Source: Halonatronomonas sp964558325
GTDB taxonomy: Bacteria; Bacillota; Halanaerobiia; Halanaerobiales; Halarsenatibacteraceae
Length of the DNA: 17,071 bases
Assembly: GCA_964558325.1 (NCBI GenBank)
Contig: CAZLCX010000039.1
Location: forward strand, 1-17,071
Direction of reading: 5' to 3'
Part shown: positions 6,731 through 13,725 of the stretch, piece by piece
Layout of the letters: each line of letters begins with the position of its first letter
How positions within the stretch are numbered: position 1 is the first letter of the stretch
Program-made: the position numbers and the translations under genes
Notes under the pieces: model-generated
Databases searched by the model: none
The model's input: the letters and a program-made list of their open reading frames with translations, nothing else
Told to the model about the DNA's origin: nothing

Positions 6731-6766
6731 CCTCAAAATCAAAACTGGAGACCGCCAGGCCTCCAG
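6731..6766 (-). terminator. Probable terminator after the 307-aa outer-membrane protein gene
   Basis: CTGGAG (6745-6750) pairs with CTCCAG (6761-6766), with an inner CC/GG extension across one mismatch and a GCCA loop. Read on the minus strand it is followed by TTTTGATTTTG. It lies about 60 bp past the stop of the gene. Confidence 0.55.
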
Positions 6767-6826
6767 CAATTAAATTATCATCTATCAGAGATACAAACCT
6801 AAGAAAATCACAGGCCAATCTATCAA

Positions 6827-7750
6827 CTAGAACTGATAAAAAAGGCCTACTTTCATTTCTAAACCGCTAAAATCTTCAGTCATATTCCCAATCAGTTCAT
6901 CACCTTTGCCTGAAGCTTCAATATCCATCTCTAAAACCCTATAATTAACTCCAGCCGAGACCTTCATTTCCCGGTTAAAAGGATAATCAAAACCAACCCC
7001 AACTTTATAACCTGGACTACCTTTCAGTGTCAGGTCAGAATTATAGGCTTCTGAAATTTCTTCGCTATTAATGAATAGTTCACCATCGCTATCTTCACGA
7101 ATAAACCGATCCAATCTATATTCACTAATAGACATCTCACCTGAACCCCAGTAATAGGCCCCACCAACATTCAGATTAAAATATTTAAGTAAATCAGGTA
7201 TCTGACTTCCTGCTTCAGCAAAGAAAGGAAAATGATATTCAGCTCCTAAGGAATGAACCAACATTTGCACATCTATTTCTGAGTCATACTCAGAAAAAGG
7301 TTCCGCCTCATTAAAATCATCTAATTCACCATCATTAAGCTCCAGATAAAGATCATAGCTACCTCTACCTTTAAAGTCCAATCTGAATAAATCATAATTT
7401 AAAAGAGCTCTATAGCCAAACTCTGTAGTATTTATCAAATTAATAAAAAAACCAAAGGAATCAAATGGCCCTGAAGGATAATCGGAATTATGATTAAAAG
7501 AATATCCACCATCGATATCCTCTTCCTCAAAAGTTTCAATAAGCTCAGCTAAAGCTTCACTATCATCAGCCATCGTTCCATAAATATCTTCAAATAAATT
7601 AGTAAACTCAGTCATCGCAGGCCTGGTATACTTTGGGCCGGCCATAAATTGATAGTCATCAAAGAGACCAAAGTCTGCTGCCAGCAGATCTCCCCCAGTA
7701 AAAATTATAATAAAAACAAAAACTAATAATAAAACTAAAAACTTTCTCAT
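6827..7750 (-). CDS. Outer-membrane beta-barrel-like protein, 307 aa
   Basis: A signal peptide (MRKFLVLLLVFVFIIIFTGG, cleavage near LLAADFG) leads into a beta-rich, acidic mature protein with paired strands such as AGVNYRVLEMDI. It ends with a C-terminal strand LEMKVGLFYQF, whose final Phe is typical of barrels assembled by BamA. The real start is taken as the ATG at 7750 because GGAGTGAGG sits 4-8 bp upstream; the frame extends to a TTG at 7768 with no better signal. It is divergent from glnA and monocistronic, with a probable terminator about 60 bp downstream. No named family is recognised. Porin-like or structural roles are possible. Confidence 0.75.
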   Translation of the reverse strand: MRKFLVLLLVFVFIIIFTGGDLLAADFGLFDDYQFMAGPKYTRPAMTEFTNLFEDIYGTMADDSEALAELIETFEEEDIDGGYSFNHNSDYPSGPFDSFGFFINLINTTEFGYRALLNYDLFRLDFKGRGSYDLYLELNDGELDDFNEAEPFSEYDSEIDVQMLVHSLGAEYHFPFFAEAGSQIPDLLKYFNLNVGGAYYWGSGEMSISEYRLDRFIREDSDGELFINSEEISEAYNSDLTLKGSPGYKVGVGFDYPFNREMKVSAGVNYRVLEMDIEASGKGDELIGNMTEDFSGLEMKVGLFYQF

Positions 7751-7874
7751 AGGCCTCACTCCATTCAAAATAAATTCTTTTTAACTATATGATCTCAAAT
7801 ATCTAATTTAATAGTCTTATTGTATTATTCGCTATATTTTTAAAAGTTCCTGCATATATATTATAACGAATATT

Positions 7875-7935
7875 CCTGTATACATGTATCTAGTTTTAAA
7901 AGATTATTTACTTTACAGGCTCAATCCTTTAATAT
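7875..7935 (+). promoter_or_regulatory. glnA promoter with GntR/FCD-type operator CCTGTATACATG
   Basis: The 12-mer CCTGTATACATG (7875-7886) contains the perfect palindrome TGTATACA. It is followed by -35 TTTACT (7907-7912), a 17-bp spacer and -10 TAATAT (7930-7935). The same 12-mer lies upstream of the gntR promoter at 12884. The GTATAC core resembles operators of FCD-type GntR proteins such as UxuR/ExuR. A second palindrome, ATACATGTAT (7880-7889), overlaps it. A minus-strand TATAAT (7865-7860) lies beside the site, so the divergent outer-membrane gene could share it. Confidence 0.5.
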
Positions 7936-7982
7936 GTTAATATGTTGACTATAAGTAATATAAGAATTTAGGAGGAATTAAC

Positions 7983-9317
7983 ATGAGTAAAATGGCAAAA
8001 GAAGATGTTTTAAAGTTAGCAGACAGCGAAGGTGTTAAGTTTATCAGACTCCAGTTCAGTGATATTTTAGGCACAGTCAAAAATGTAGCTATTACCATCG
8101 ACCAATTAGAAGATGCCCTAAATGGCGAGATCATGTTCGATGGGTCTTCAATCGATGGTTTTACCAGAATCCAGGAATCAGATATGTATTTAAGGCCAGA
8201 CCCAGATACATTCAGTCTATTCCCCTGGCGGCCAGATCAGGATGGTGCAGTGGCAAGGCTTATCTGCGATGTCTATTGTCCTGATGGGACTCCATTTGCT
8301 GGCGATCCCAGGTATATTTTAAAGCAGGTCTTAAAGGAAGCTGAAGAGATGGGTTATACCATGAAAGTTGGTCCAGAACCAGAATTCTTTCTCTTTGAAT
8401 ACGATGAAAACGGCAATCCCACAACTATTCCTAACGACGATGGCGGTTATTTCGATCTCTCACCAATGGACCAGGCCCAGGATACCAGGAGAAATATAAT
8501 CCTGGCACTTGAAAAAATGGGTTTCGAAATCGAAGCATCCCATCATGAAGTTGCTCCTGGCCAGCATGAGATCGACTTTAAATACGAAGATGCCTTAAAA
8601 ACAGCTGATAATATCTGTACTTTTAAGTTTGTAACCAAGACTATCGCCAGCCAGGAAAATCTCCATGCTACCTTTATGCCAAAACCTATCACAGGAGAAA
8701 ACGGTTCAGGAATGCATGTCCACCAGTCCCTCTTTAGTAATAGCCATAATGCTTTTTATGATCCTGATGATGATTTATTTTTAAGTGAACTGGCCTATTA
8801 TTATATCGGCGGTTTAATCAAACATGCCAGAGCTATAACAGCTATTACCAATCCTACAATCAACTCATATAAGCGTCTGGTCCCTGGTTATGAGGCACCT
8901 GTTTATGTCGCCTGGTCAAGCTCAAATAGGAGTGCATTAATCAGAATCCCTGACTGCCACGGCGAAGGTTCCAGACTGGAATTAAGAAATCCAGATCCTT
9001 CAGCTAATCCCTATCTGGCCACAGCAGTAATGTTAAAGGCTGGTTTAGATGGTATAAAAAATGAAATAGAGCCGCCGGCTGAAGTGAGAGAAGATATCTA
9101 TTGTATGACCAGAGCAGAAAAGAAAGAACAGGGAATTGAAAGTCTGCCTGGTGATATCATGGAAGCAGTAAACCTTTTGCTGGAAGATGAGATTATCAGA
9201 GATGCCCTCGGCAGCCATGTCCTCAGCAAATTTGTTCAGGCCAAGCAGGCTGAATGGTCTACATATAAAGCTGAAGTCCATCAATGGGAGCTGAATAACT
9301 ACTTAAGGCTGTATTAA
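7983..9317 (+). CDS. glnA: Glutamine synthetase, type I (GSI-alpha)
   Basis: Makes glutamine from glutamate, ammonia and ATP in the cytoplasm, normally as a dodecamer. At 444 residues it matches Bacillus/Clostridium GSI. Family blocks in order: MFDGSSIDGF (51-60), GPEPEF (130-135), the HHEVAPGQHEIDF metal/ATP block (187-199), GSGMHVHQS (241-249), then NPTINSYKRLVPGYEAP with the glutamate flap, NRSALIRIP, and RLELRNPDPSANPYL. The adenylylation loop of enterobacterial GSI-beta (NLYDLP) is absent, so control should be by transcription or feedback. The ATG has AGGAGG 7 bp upstream. It converges on the glutamate synthase operon and shares a terminator with it. A probable GntR operator precedes its promoter. 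No GlnR/TnrA box was found. Confidence 0.98.
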   Translation: MSKMAKEDVLKLADSEGVKFIRLQFSDILGTVKNVAITIDQLEDALNGEIMFDGSSIDGFTRIQESDMYLRPDPDTFSLFPWRPDQDGAVARLICDVYCPDGTPFAGDPRYILKQVLKEAEEMGYTMKVGPEPEFFLFEYDENGNPTTIPNDDGGYFDLSPMDQAQDTRRNIILALEKMGFEIEASHHEVAPGQHEIDFKYEDALKTADNICTFKFVTKTIASQENLHATFMPKPITGENGSGMHVHQSLFSNSHNAFYDPDDDLFLSELAYYYIGGLIKHARAITAITNPTINSYKRLVPGYEAPVYVAWSSSNRSALIRIPDCHGEGSRLELRNPDPSANPYLATAVMLKAGLDGIKNEIEPPAEVREDIYCMTRAEKKEQGIESLPGDIMEAVNLLLEDEIIRDALGSHVLSKFVQAKQAEWSTYKAEVHQWELNNYLRLY

Positions 9318-9351
9318 ACAAAAATTAAGATTTTAAATTATTAAGGTTACG

Positions 9352-9383
9352 AAAAGTCCTGGAATCAATTCCAGGACTTTTTT
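9352..9383. terminator. Shared terminator between glnA and the glt operon
   Basis: A perfect 13-bp stem AAAAGTCCTGGAA / TTCCAGGACTTTT around a TCAA loop, followed by more T on the plus strand. It is a strong terminator for glnA. On the minus strand it begins at the stop codon of the GXGXG gene and has only the stem's own T run, so termination there should be weaker. Confidence 0.88.
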
Positions 9384-10140
9384 ATACATACATATTGCCA
9401 TAGGGCCGGTTGGAGTCAGGAATAATCTTGCTAAACCTATTTAAAGCTAACTCCAGACCCTTATAATCAAAATAATCTTTAAAATTCTCAATCTCTCTTT
9501 CTAAGAAATCTAAATCAGTCTGTTCCAATTCTGCAAGCTTTATCTCAGGCCCTAAATCACCAGGATTAAGCTCTCCTCTGATAAATATCTCGCCGCCATG
9601 CATCCCAGGAGCCAGATGGTCACCTATTAACCCTGGATCCATCTTCTCCAGCCCCAGGCCCAGGATAACTATTCTTCCACCGGCCATATATTCACCGGTA
9701 AAATCTCCAGCCCTGCCGCCAATCACCAGCAGAGGCTGCCTGGCTTTAAAGCCTTTCATATGAATGCCAGCCCGATAGCCGGCATTTCCATTAATATAGA
9801 TACTGCCACCTCTCTGAGAATAACCAGGAAGGTCTCCGGCATGTCCGTCAACTATTATTCTGCCGGCATTCATGGTATTCCCAACACAATCCTGCACATT
9901 ACCATTAACTCTAATCTTAATTCCATCAGCAAAGGCAGCCAGATCATTACCAGGCAGACCGTCGATTTCCATCTCAATCTCTCCCCCTAATCCACTCCCT
10001 AGATACCTCTGGCCATTAATTCCTATTAATTTAAAAAATTTACGGCCAGCATCAATATTATCTCTAATCAGCTGATTCAACTCTTTAAATTCTAAATCCT
10101 GTCCATTTATAACTGACTTATCTTTTACTCTTAACTCCAT
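9382..10140 (-). CDS. Glutamate synthase GXGXG-domain subunit (archaeal-type split GOGAT)
   Basis: This is the right-handed beta-helix domain that forms the C-terminus of the large GltB polypeptide, here a separate 252-residue protein. The glycine repeats are plain: GLGGEIEMEIDG, ADGIKIRVNGNVQDCVGNTM, AGRIIVDGHAGDLPG, GGSIYINGNAGYRAG, GGRAGDFTGEYMAGGRIVILG. In GOGAT this helix is structural, holding the amidotransferase and FMN domains in register for ammonia channelling. Start taken as the ATG at 10140 because GGAGG sits 6 bp upstream; seven more codons upstream include that ribosome binding site. It is the last gene of the three-gene operon, 36 bp after the FMN subunit gene. Homologous proteins serve as MgsB in N-methylglutamate synthase, but the context favours glutamate synthase. 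Confidence 0.9.
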   Translation of the reverse strand: MELRVKDKSVINGQDLEFKELNQLIRDNIDAGRKFFKLIGINGQRYLGSGLGGEIEMEIDGLPGNDLAAFADGIKIRVNGNVQDCVGNTMNAGRIIVDGHAGDLPGYSQRGGSIYINGNAGYRAGIHMKGFKARQPLLVIGGRAGDFTGEYMAGGRIVILGLGLEKMDPGLIGDHLAPGMHGGEIFIRGELNPGDLGPEIKLAELEQTDLDFLEREIENFKDYFDYKGLELALNRFSKIIPDSNRPYGNMYV

Positions 10141-10176
10141 ATTAATTCCTCCAAAATGCAAACTGATTCCAGTATC

Positions 10177-11553
10177 TTAACTCTCGCCAGCATGTTTAAC
10201 ACCTAATATCTCAAGTTCCCTGGAAGTCAGGCCAACACCCCTTAACATCAAGCGGTTGCCCCTAAGGCTGTCTAAAGAATTCAAGCCCATCCCTCCAAGC
10301 ATCTCTTTTATCTCATAGGACCAGCCTGTTAGCAGATTAACCAGCCTCTCCTGACCTGTCTCAGGGTCAAGCCGGTCATATAGCTCAGGCTGCTGGGTAG
10401 CTATTCCCCAGCTGCAATTACCGGAATAACAATTACGACAGAGAGTGCAGCCTAAAGCAATTAAGGCTGCAGTCCCAATATAACAGGCATCTGCACCCAG
10501 GGCAATCGCCTTGACCAGGTCAGCACTGGTCCTGATTGAACCTGATGCTATAATAGATACATTCTGTCTCAGACCTGCCTCCCGGAGCCTATCATCAACT
10601 GCTGCCAGGGCCAGCTCAATTGGAATCCCAACATTATTCCTGATCATTGTCGGAGCAGCTCCAGTTCCACCCCGCCAGCCATCAATGGCAATAATATCAG
10701 CNNNNNNNNNNNNNNNNNNNNNNNNNNNNNNNNNNNNNNNNNNNNNNNNNNNNNNNNNNNNNNNNNNNNNNNNNNNNNNNNNNNNNNNNNNNNNNNNNNN
10801 NTTTGCTCCCTGGCCAATCTTAATCTCAACCGCCTTACCGGCATCAAGATACTCTTTATGAACACCAAAGCGGCCAGAAGCTACCTGGACAATTGTATTC
10901 TCACCATACTGATAAAGGTCTTTATGGAGCCCGCCTTCCCCAGTATTATACATCGTTCCCACCTCTCTGGCTGCTCCTGCCAGGGCCTTACAGGCATTCA
11001 AACTAATTGAACCGAAGGACATGGCAGCAAAGAGAATCGGTGTTTCCAGTTCAAGCTGGGGTGGCAGATCTTCAACCTCTCCATTTTCAGCAAACTCCAG
11101 ACCAGCTGGCTTCCTGCCAAGATAGGTCTTTAATTCCATCGGCTCCCTTAAAGGATCAATTGCCGGGTTGGTTACCTGACTGGCATTTAAATTAAGGTGA
11201 TCCCAGTAAATTTTGCCTGGTTCAGGATTACCCATTCCAGCTAAAAGGATACCTCCACCATTGGCCTGTCTCTTTATATAATTAATATGATTAGCAGACC
11301 AGTGACTATTTTGAGCCGGTTTATTCCTGTTTTCCTCTATTGTAATAGCATTTGTAGGACAGAAACTGACACATCTCTGACAGTTAACACATTCACTTTC
11401 AGCCTTAACCTCTAATCTTTCACCCTCTAATGAATCACCGGTATCAAAATCATAAACTCCATAGGGACATTCCTGTTCACAGATTCCACAATCAATACAT
11501 CTATCCCTGTCAATATTTACCCTATATTTAAAATTCAATTTACCTGCTGCCAT
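10177..11553 (-). CDS. gltB: Glutamate synthase FMN-binding subunit with N-terminal ferredoxin domain (interrupted by assembly gap)
   Basis: Reduces the 2-oxoglutarate/ammonia adduct to glutamate on FMN. Residues about 10-75 form a 2[4Fe-4S] ferredoxin with CIDCGICEQECP (Cys19-29) and CVNCQRCVSFCP (Cys55-65), so electrons probably arrive by ferredoxin or through this module. The FMN barrel follows (LFAAMSFGSISLNACKALAG, NTGEGGLHKDLY, IDGWRGGTGAAPTM), then the cysteine cluster CTLCRNCYSGNCSWGI. A run of 100 N removes the middle of the barrel, between IKIGQGA and ADIIAIDG. Family members have roughly 80 residues there, so the full protein should be about 500 aa, not 458. The ATG overlaps the end of the amidotransferase gene by 19 bp, with GGTGAG 5 bp upstream, suggesting coupled translation. 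No separate GltD is nearby. Confidence 0.93.
   Translation of the reverse strand: MAAGKLNFKYRVNIDRDRCIDCGICEQECPYGVYDFDTGDSLEGERLEVKAESECVNCQRCVSFCPTNAITIEENRNKPAQNSHWSANHINYIKRQANGGGILLAGMGNPEPGKIYWDHLNLNASQVTNPAIDPLREPMELKTYLGRKPAGLEFAENGEVEDLPPQLELETPILFAAMSFGSISLNACKALAGAAREVGTMYNTGEGGLHKDLYQYGENTIVQVASGRFGVHKEYLDAGKAVEIKIGQGAXXXXXXXXXXXXXXXXXXXXXXXXXXXXXXXXXXADIIAIDGWRGGTGAAPTMIRNNVGIPIELALAAVDDRLREAGLRQNVSIIASGSIRTSADLVKAIALGADACYIGTAALIALGCTLCRNCYSGNCSWGIATQQPELYDRLDPETGQERLVNLLTGWSYEIKEMLGGMGLNSLDSLRGNRLMLRGVGLTSRELEILGVKHAGES
10702..10801. other. Assembly gap, 100 N
   Basis: Exactly 100 unknown bases inside the FMN subunit gene, the usual placeholder for a gap of unknown size. The reading frame matches on both sides, so the true length should be 1 modulo 3; from family alignment I expect near 245 bp. 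Confidence 0.99.
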
Positions 11554-12707
11554 GCCATCTCACCAGCCTCTACCTTTTCAATTACAGGCTCCCCACCAGC
11601 CGGAAACTCAACCCTATCAGGGTCTGACACGACTGCCCTGATAGCCGACTCCTCGCTGGCAGCATAAAACCTATTCCCCTTTTCAGCAGTAACCATCGGT
11701 CTTAATTTAATCCTGTCATTTAAAACAATCAGGCCATCATTATCAGCAATAATAATTGAAAAAGGCCCATTCAATAAAACATCAGAATAGATAATCCTCA
11801 GTTTCTTTAAAAGCACCCTGTCTGGCTTGTCCAGCCTGGCTATTTTATCCCAAAGAGGCGCTGCCAGTGCCTGACAGGCCAATCTTTCTGAAATGCCCTG
11901 CCTCCTGATCAATAAATCCAGGAGATAGGCAATAACCTCAGTATCAGTTGCCATACTGCATTTATAATCAAAAATCTCCACATACCTGCTATTTGTGCCA
12001 TAGGATGAAATCTCGCCGTTATGAACAACAGAACGGCCTAATAATCCAAAGGGATGGGCCCCGGCCCACCAGCCAGCAGTATTGGTAGGAAACCGGCCAT
12101 GGGCGGTCCAGAGATACCCTGAATACTGATCCAGCCTGTAAAACTCAGCCACCTCTTCAGGATAACCCAGCCCTTTAAAAATTCCCATATCCTTACCAGA
12201 TGAGACAATATAAACTCCATCCAGCTGACTATTTATCTCCATTATTCTCTCAAAGATATAATCCTCTTCAGATTTTCCCTGAAACCGCCCGCCACTATCT
12301 ATTTCACTTACAGCCGGTTGAACAAAAAACCTTAAGAGTTCAGGCCTATTATCAAGCCCTACACTTTCATTAACTTCAAAGGGCCTCTCCTCAACAACCT
12401 CAAAATATCTATCAAGATAATCCCTTAAATCCAGGGCAGCCTGCTGATCTTCAGCAAATATATGTAAAGCATAATTCTCTTTATGCTCTGGATAAATTCC
12501 ATAACCGGCAAATCCTCCGCCTAAACCATTTGATCTCGGCCTCATTCTAGCAATAGATTCTACAATCTCTTCAGAACTAAACCTATTTTTCCCTCTATCC
12601 ATAATCGCTGCTATTGCGCAGCCAGAATAAACTTTATCCTGACCTGAATAATTCTTAATCTGTCTGGAATAATCCCTGGCCTGTTTCAACTCTTCCCTCA
12701 TTTTCAC
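11535..12707 (-). CDS. Glutamate synthase amidotransferase subunit (class II glutamine amidotransferase)
   Basis: Hydrolyses glutamine to supply ammonia for glutamate synthesis. The likely nucleophile is Cys30 in YSGCAIAAIMDR, behind a 29-residue leader, so it must be exposed by processing or the leader must fold away. Later blocks fit the Ntn amidotransferase of GOGAT: the AHGRFPTNT loop, WWAGAHPFGLLG, VVHNGEISSYGTNSRYVE, MATDTEVIAYLLD, and FYAASEESAIRAV near the end. Length 390 aa fits the archaeal-type separate subunit. The start is GTG (GTG AAA ATG) with AAGGAG about 4 bp upstream; the ATG two codons later is an alternative. First gene of the operon, divergent from gntR across about 280 bp that hold two copies of an 18-bp repeat and a GntR-type operator. 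MgsA of N-methylglutamate synthase is the same fold. Confidence 0.92.
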   Translation of the reverse strand: MKMREELKQARDYSRQIKNYSGQDKVYSGCAIAAIMDRGKNRFSSEEIVESIARMRPRSNGLGGGFAGYGIYPEHKENYALHIFAEDQQAALDLRDYLDRYFEVVEERPFEVNESVGLDNRPELLRFFVQPAVSEIDSGGRFQGKSEEDYIFERIMEINSQLDGVYIVSSGKDMGIFKGLGYPEEVAEFYRLDQYSGYLWTAHGRFPTNTAGWWAGAHPFGLLGRSVVHNGEISSYGTNSRYVEIFDYKCSMATDTEVIAYLLDLLIRRQGISERLACQALAAPLWDKIARLDKPDRVLLKKLRIIYSDVLLNGPFSIIIADNDGLIVLNDRIKLRPMVTAEKGNRFYAASEESAIRAVVSDPDRVEFPAGGEPVIEKVEAGEMAWQQVN

Positions 12708-12750
12708 TCAACTCCTTATTACATCAATTAAGCCTTAAAGCTAATAATAC

Positions 12751-12816
12751 ATAATTTGATGTCAAAATAATATTCCCATAATAATTCCTGCTCACAATAT
12801 AATTTACAGTCAAAAT
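12751..12816 (-). promoter_or_regulatory. Two copies of an 18-bp element upstream of the glt operon
   Basis: On the minus strand ATTTTGACATCAAATTAT (12768-12751) and ATTTTGACTGTAAATTAT (12816-12799) agree at 15 of 18 bases, 48 bp apart. Each contains a TTGAC -35-like core; the proximal copy also holds the inverted repeat TTTGA-N2-TCAAA (12755-12766). They lie 44-109 bp before the GTG of the amidotransferase gene. I could not place a convincing -10 at 16-18 bp from either, so they may be operators or activator sites rather than promoters. Confidence 0.45.
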
Positions 12817-12883
12817 TTTACCTGAGATTATTAAAATTATATGCAATTAAAGAGTTAAAGTAAATCAAATAAGGTTTTAAATA

Positions 12884-12933
12884 CCTGTATACATGGATTT
12901 TAATTTTACAAAGGCCAGAAATAATATTATAAT
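12884..12933 (+). promoter_or_regulatory. gntR promoter with operator CCTGTATACATG
   Basis: CCTGTATACATG (12884-12895) is followed 9 bp later by -35 TTTACA (12905-12910), a 17-bp spacer and a perfect -10 TATAAT (12928-12933). The promoter is strong by sequence. The 12-mer is identical to the one before glnA, where the gap to the -35 is 20 bp, 11 bp (one helical turn) more. The site also lies in the shared region upstream of the divergent glt operon. Confidence 0.6.
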
Positions 12934-12943
12934 GTAATATATT

Positions 12944-12972
12944 AACATGCTAAATTTATCAACATACTAAAT
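12944..12972 (+). repeat. Direct repeat AACATRCTAAAT in the gntR leader
   Basis: AACATGCTAAAT (12944-12955) and AACATACTAAAT (12961-12972) are 17 bp apart, just downstream of the expected transcription start and before the ribosome binding site. A related AACATATTAA occurs twice, overlapping, on the minus strand around the glnA -10 (about 7930-7947). Confidence 0.4.
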
Positions 12973-12986
12973 TAGAGGTGTCAACT

Positions 12987-13673
12987 ATGACAGAATATAA
13001 CTTACCATCATTGAATAATTATAGCTATAAACCACTTAGAATGCAGGTATATGAAGTATTAAGGGAAGCGATTCTCACTGGTAAATTAGACCCAGGCGAG
13101 AAAATAATCGAAGTTAAAATAGCAGAAAAATTAAATGTTAGCAGAACCCCGGTCAGAGAAGCTATTAGAATGCTTGAGCTGGAGGAATTAATAGAGATAT
13201 ATCCCCAAAAAGGAATTTTTGTAGCAGGTATAGAGTCGAAAAAAGAGATAGATAATATCTTTGAAGTTCGCTCAGAACTTGAAGCCCTGGCAGTAAGACT
13301 GGCTGCTGTAAAGCTTACTGATCAGCAGATATCACAGCTTAAAACATATCTCTTAGAACTGAAAACCGCAACCAGCCAGCAAAACCTGGACAAATGTATT
13401 GAAGTAGATATAGCTTTTCACCAGATTATATATGAGGCAGCAGATAACCGCTGGCTCCAGAAAGTTTTAGATACTCTCTTTGAACAGGTTACCAGGTTTA
13501 GGTCTCAGAGTTTCAGCCGCAAGGGCAGAATGACCGAAGCCTATAAAGAACATCAAGAACTTTTTAATGCCCTTGAAAAGAACGATATCAGTCTGGCTGA
13601 AGAAATCGTCCGCTGCCATATTGAAAATGCCAGGAAAAATGTCATCAAAATATTTCAAGAAATGTCCACCTAG
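12987..13673 (+). CDS. GntR-family transcriptional regulator, FCD (FadR-C) subfamily
   Basis: A 228-residue metabolite-responsive repressor or activator. Residues about 15-80 are the GntR winged helix (VYEVLREAILTGKLDPGEKI, LNVSRTPVREAIRMLELEEL, GIFVAG wing). Residues about 85-215 are the all-helical FCD domain with the metal site complete: Asp141 and His145 in DIAFHQ, His189 in KEHQELF, His211 in CHIENAR. Effectors of FCD regulators are small carboxylates; here the ligand is unknown, and 2-oxoglutarate or glutamate would be a guess from context. Start taken as the ATG at 12987 with GAGGTG 6 bp upstream; the frame extends to a GTG at 12978 that lies inside that ribosome binding site. Divergent from the glt operon. 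Its putative operator precedes both its own promoter and glnA. Confidence 0.93.
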   Translation: MTEYNLPSLNNYSYKPLRMQVYEVLREAILTGKLDPGEKIIEVKIAEKLNVSRTPVREAIRMLELEELIEIYPQKGIFVAGIESKKEIDNIFEVRSELEALAVRLAAVKLTDQQISQLKTYLLELKTATSQQNLDKCIEVDIAFHQIIYEAADNRWLQKVLDTLFEQVTRFRSQSFSRKGRMTEAYKEHQELFNALEKNDISLAEEIVRCHIENARKNVIKIFQEMST

Positions 13674-13725
13674 TAAAGATTTTAATATAAATATCACCAG
13701 CAAAATTCATTTTAGAGAGGCTTGA

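Noticed and set aside
7621..7635. GGTATACTT as a third GntR operator
   Set aside because: It lies inside the coding region of the 307-aa gene and lacks the shared 12-mer context.
7860..7982. GlnR/TnrA box (TGTNA-N7-TNACA) upstream of glnA
   Set aside because: The nearest candidate, TGTTAATATGTTGACT, fails in the right half-site and no better match is present.
7860..7982. Glutamine riboswitch or other leader RNA before glnA
   Set aside because: The likely leader after the -10 is under 50 bases and shows no conserved stem-loop set.
9045..10075. Short ORFs opposite glnA and the GXGXG gene
   Set aside because: They are shadows of strongly conserved coding regions with no ribosome binding site or family features.
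10702..10801. Frameshift in the FMN subunit gene
   Set aside because: Both sides of the N run read in the same frame and match the family; the 100 N are a placeholder of unknown true length.
13674..13725. Terminator between gntR and the PAP2 gene
   Set aside because: The 52-bp convergent gap holds no stable hairpin with a T run that I can see.
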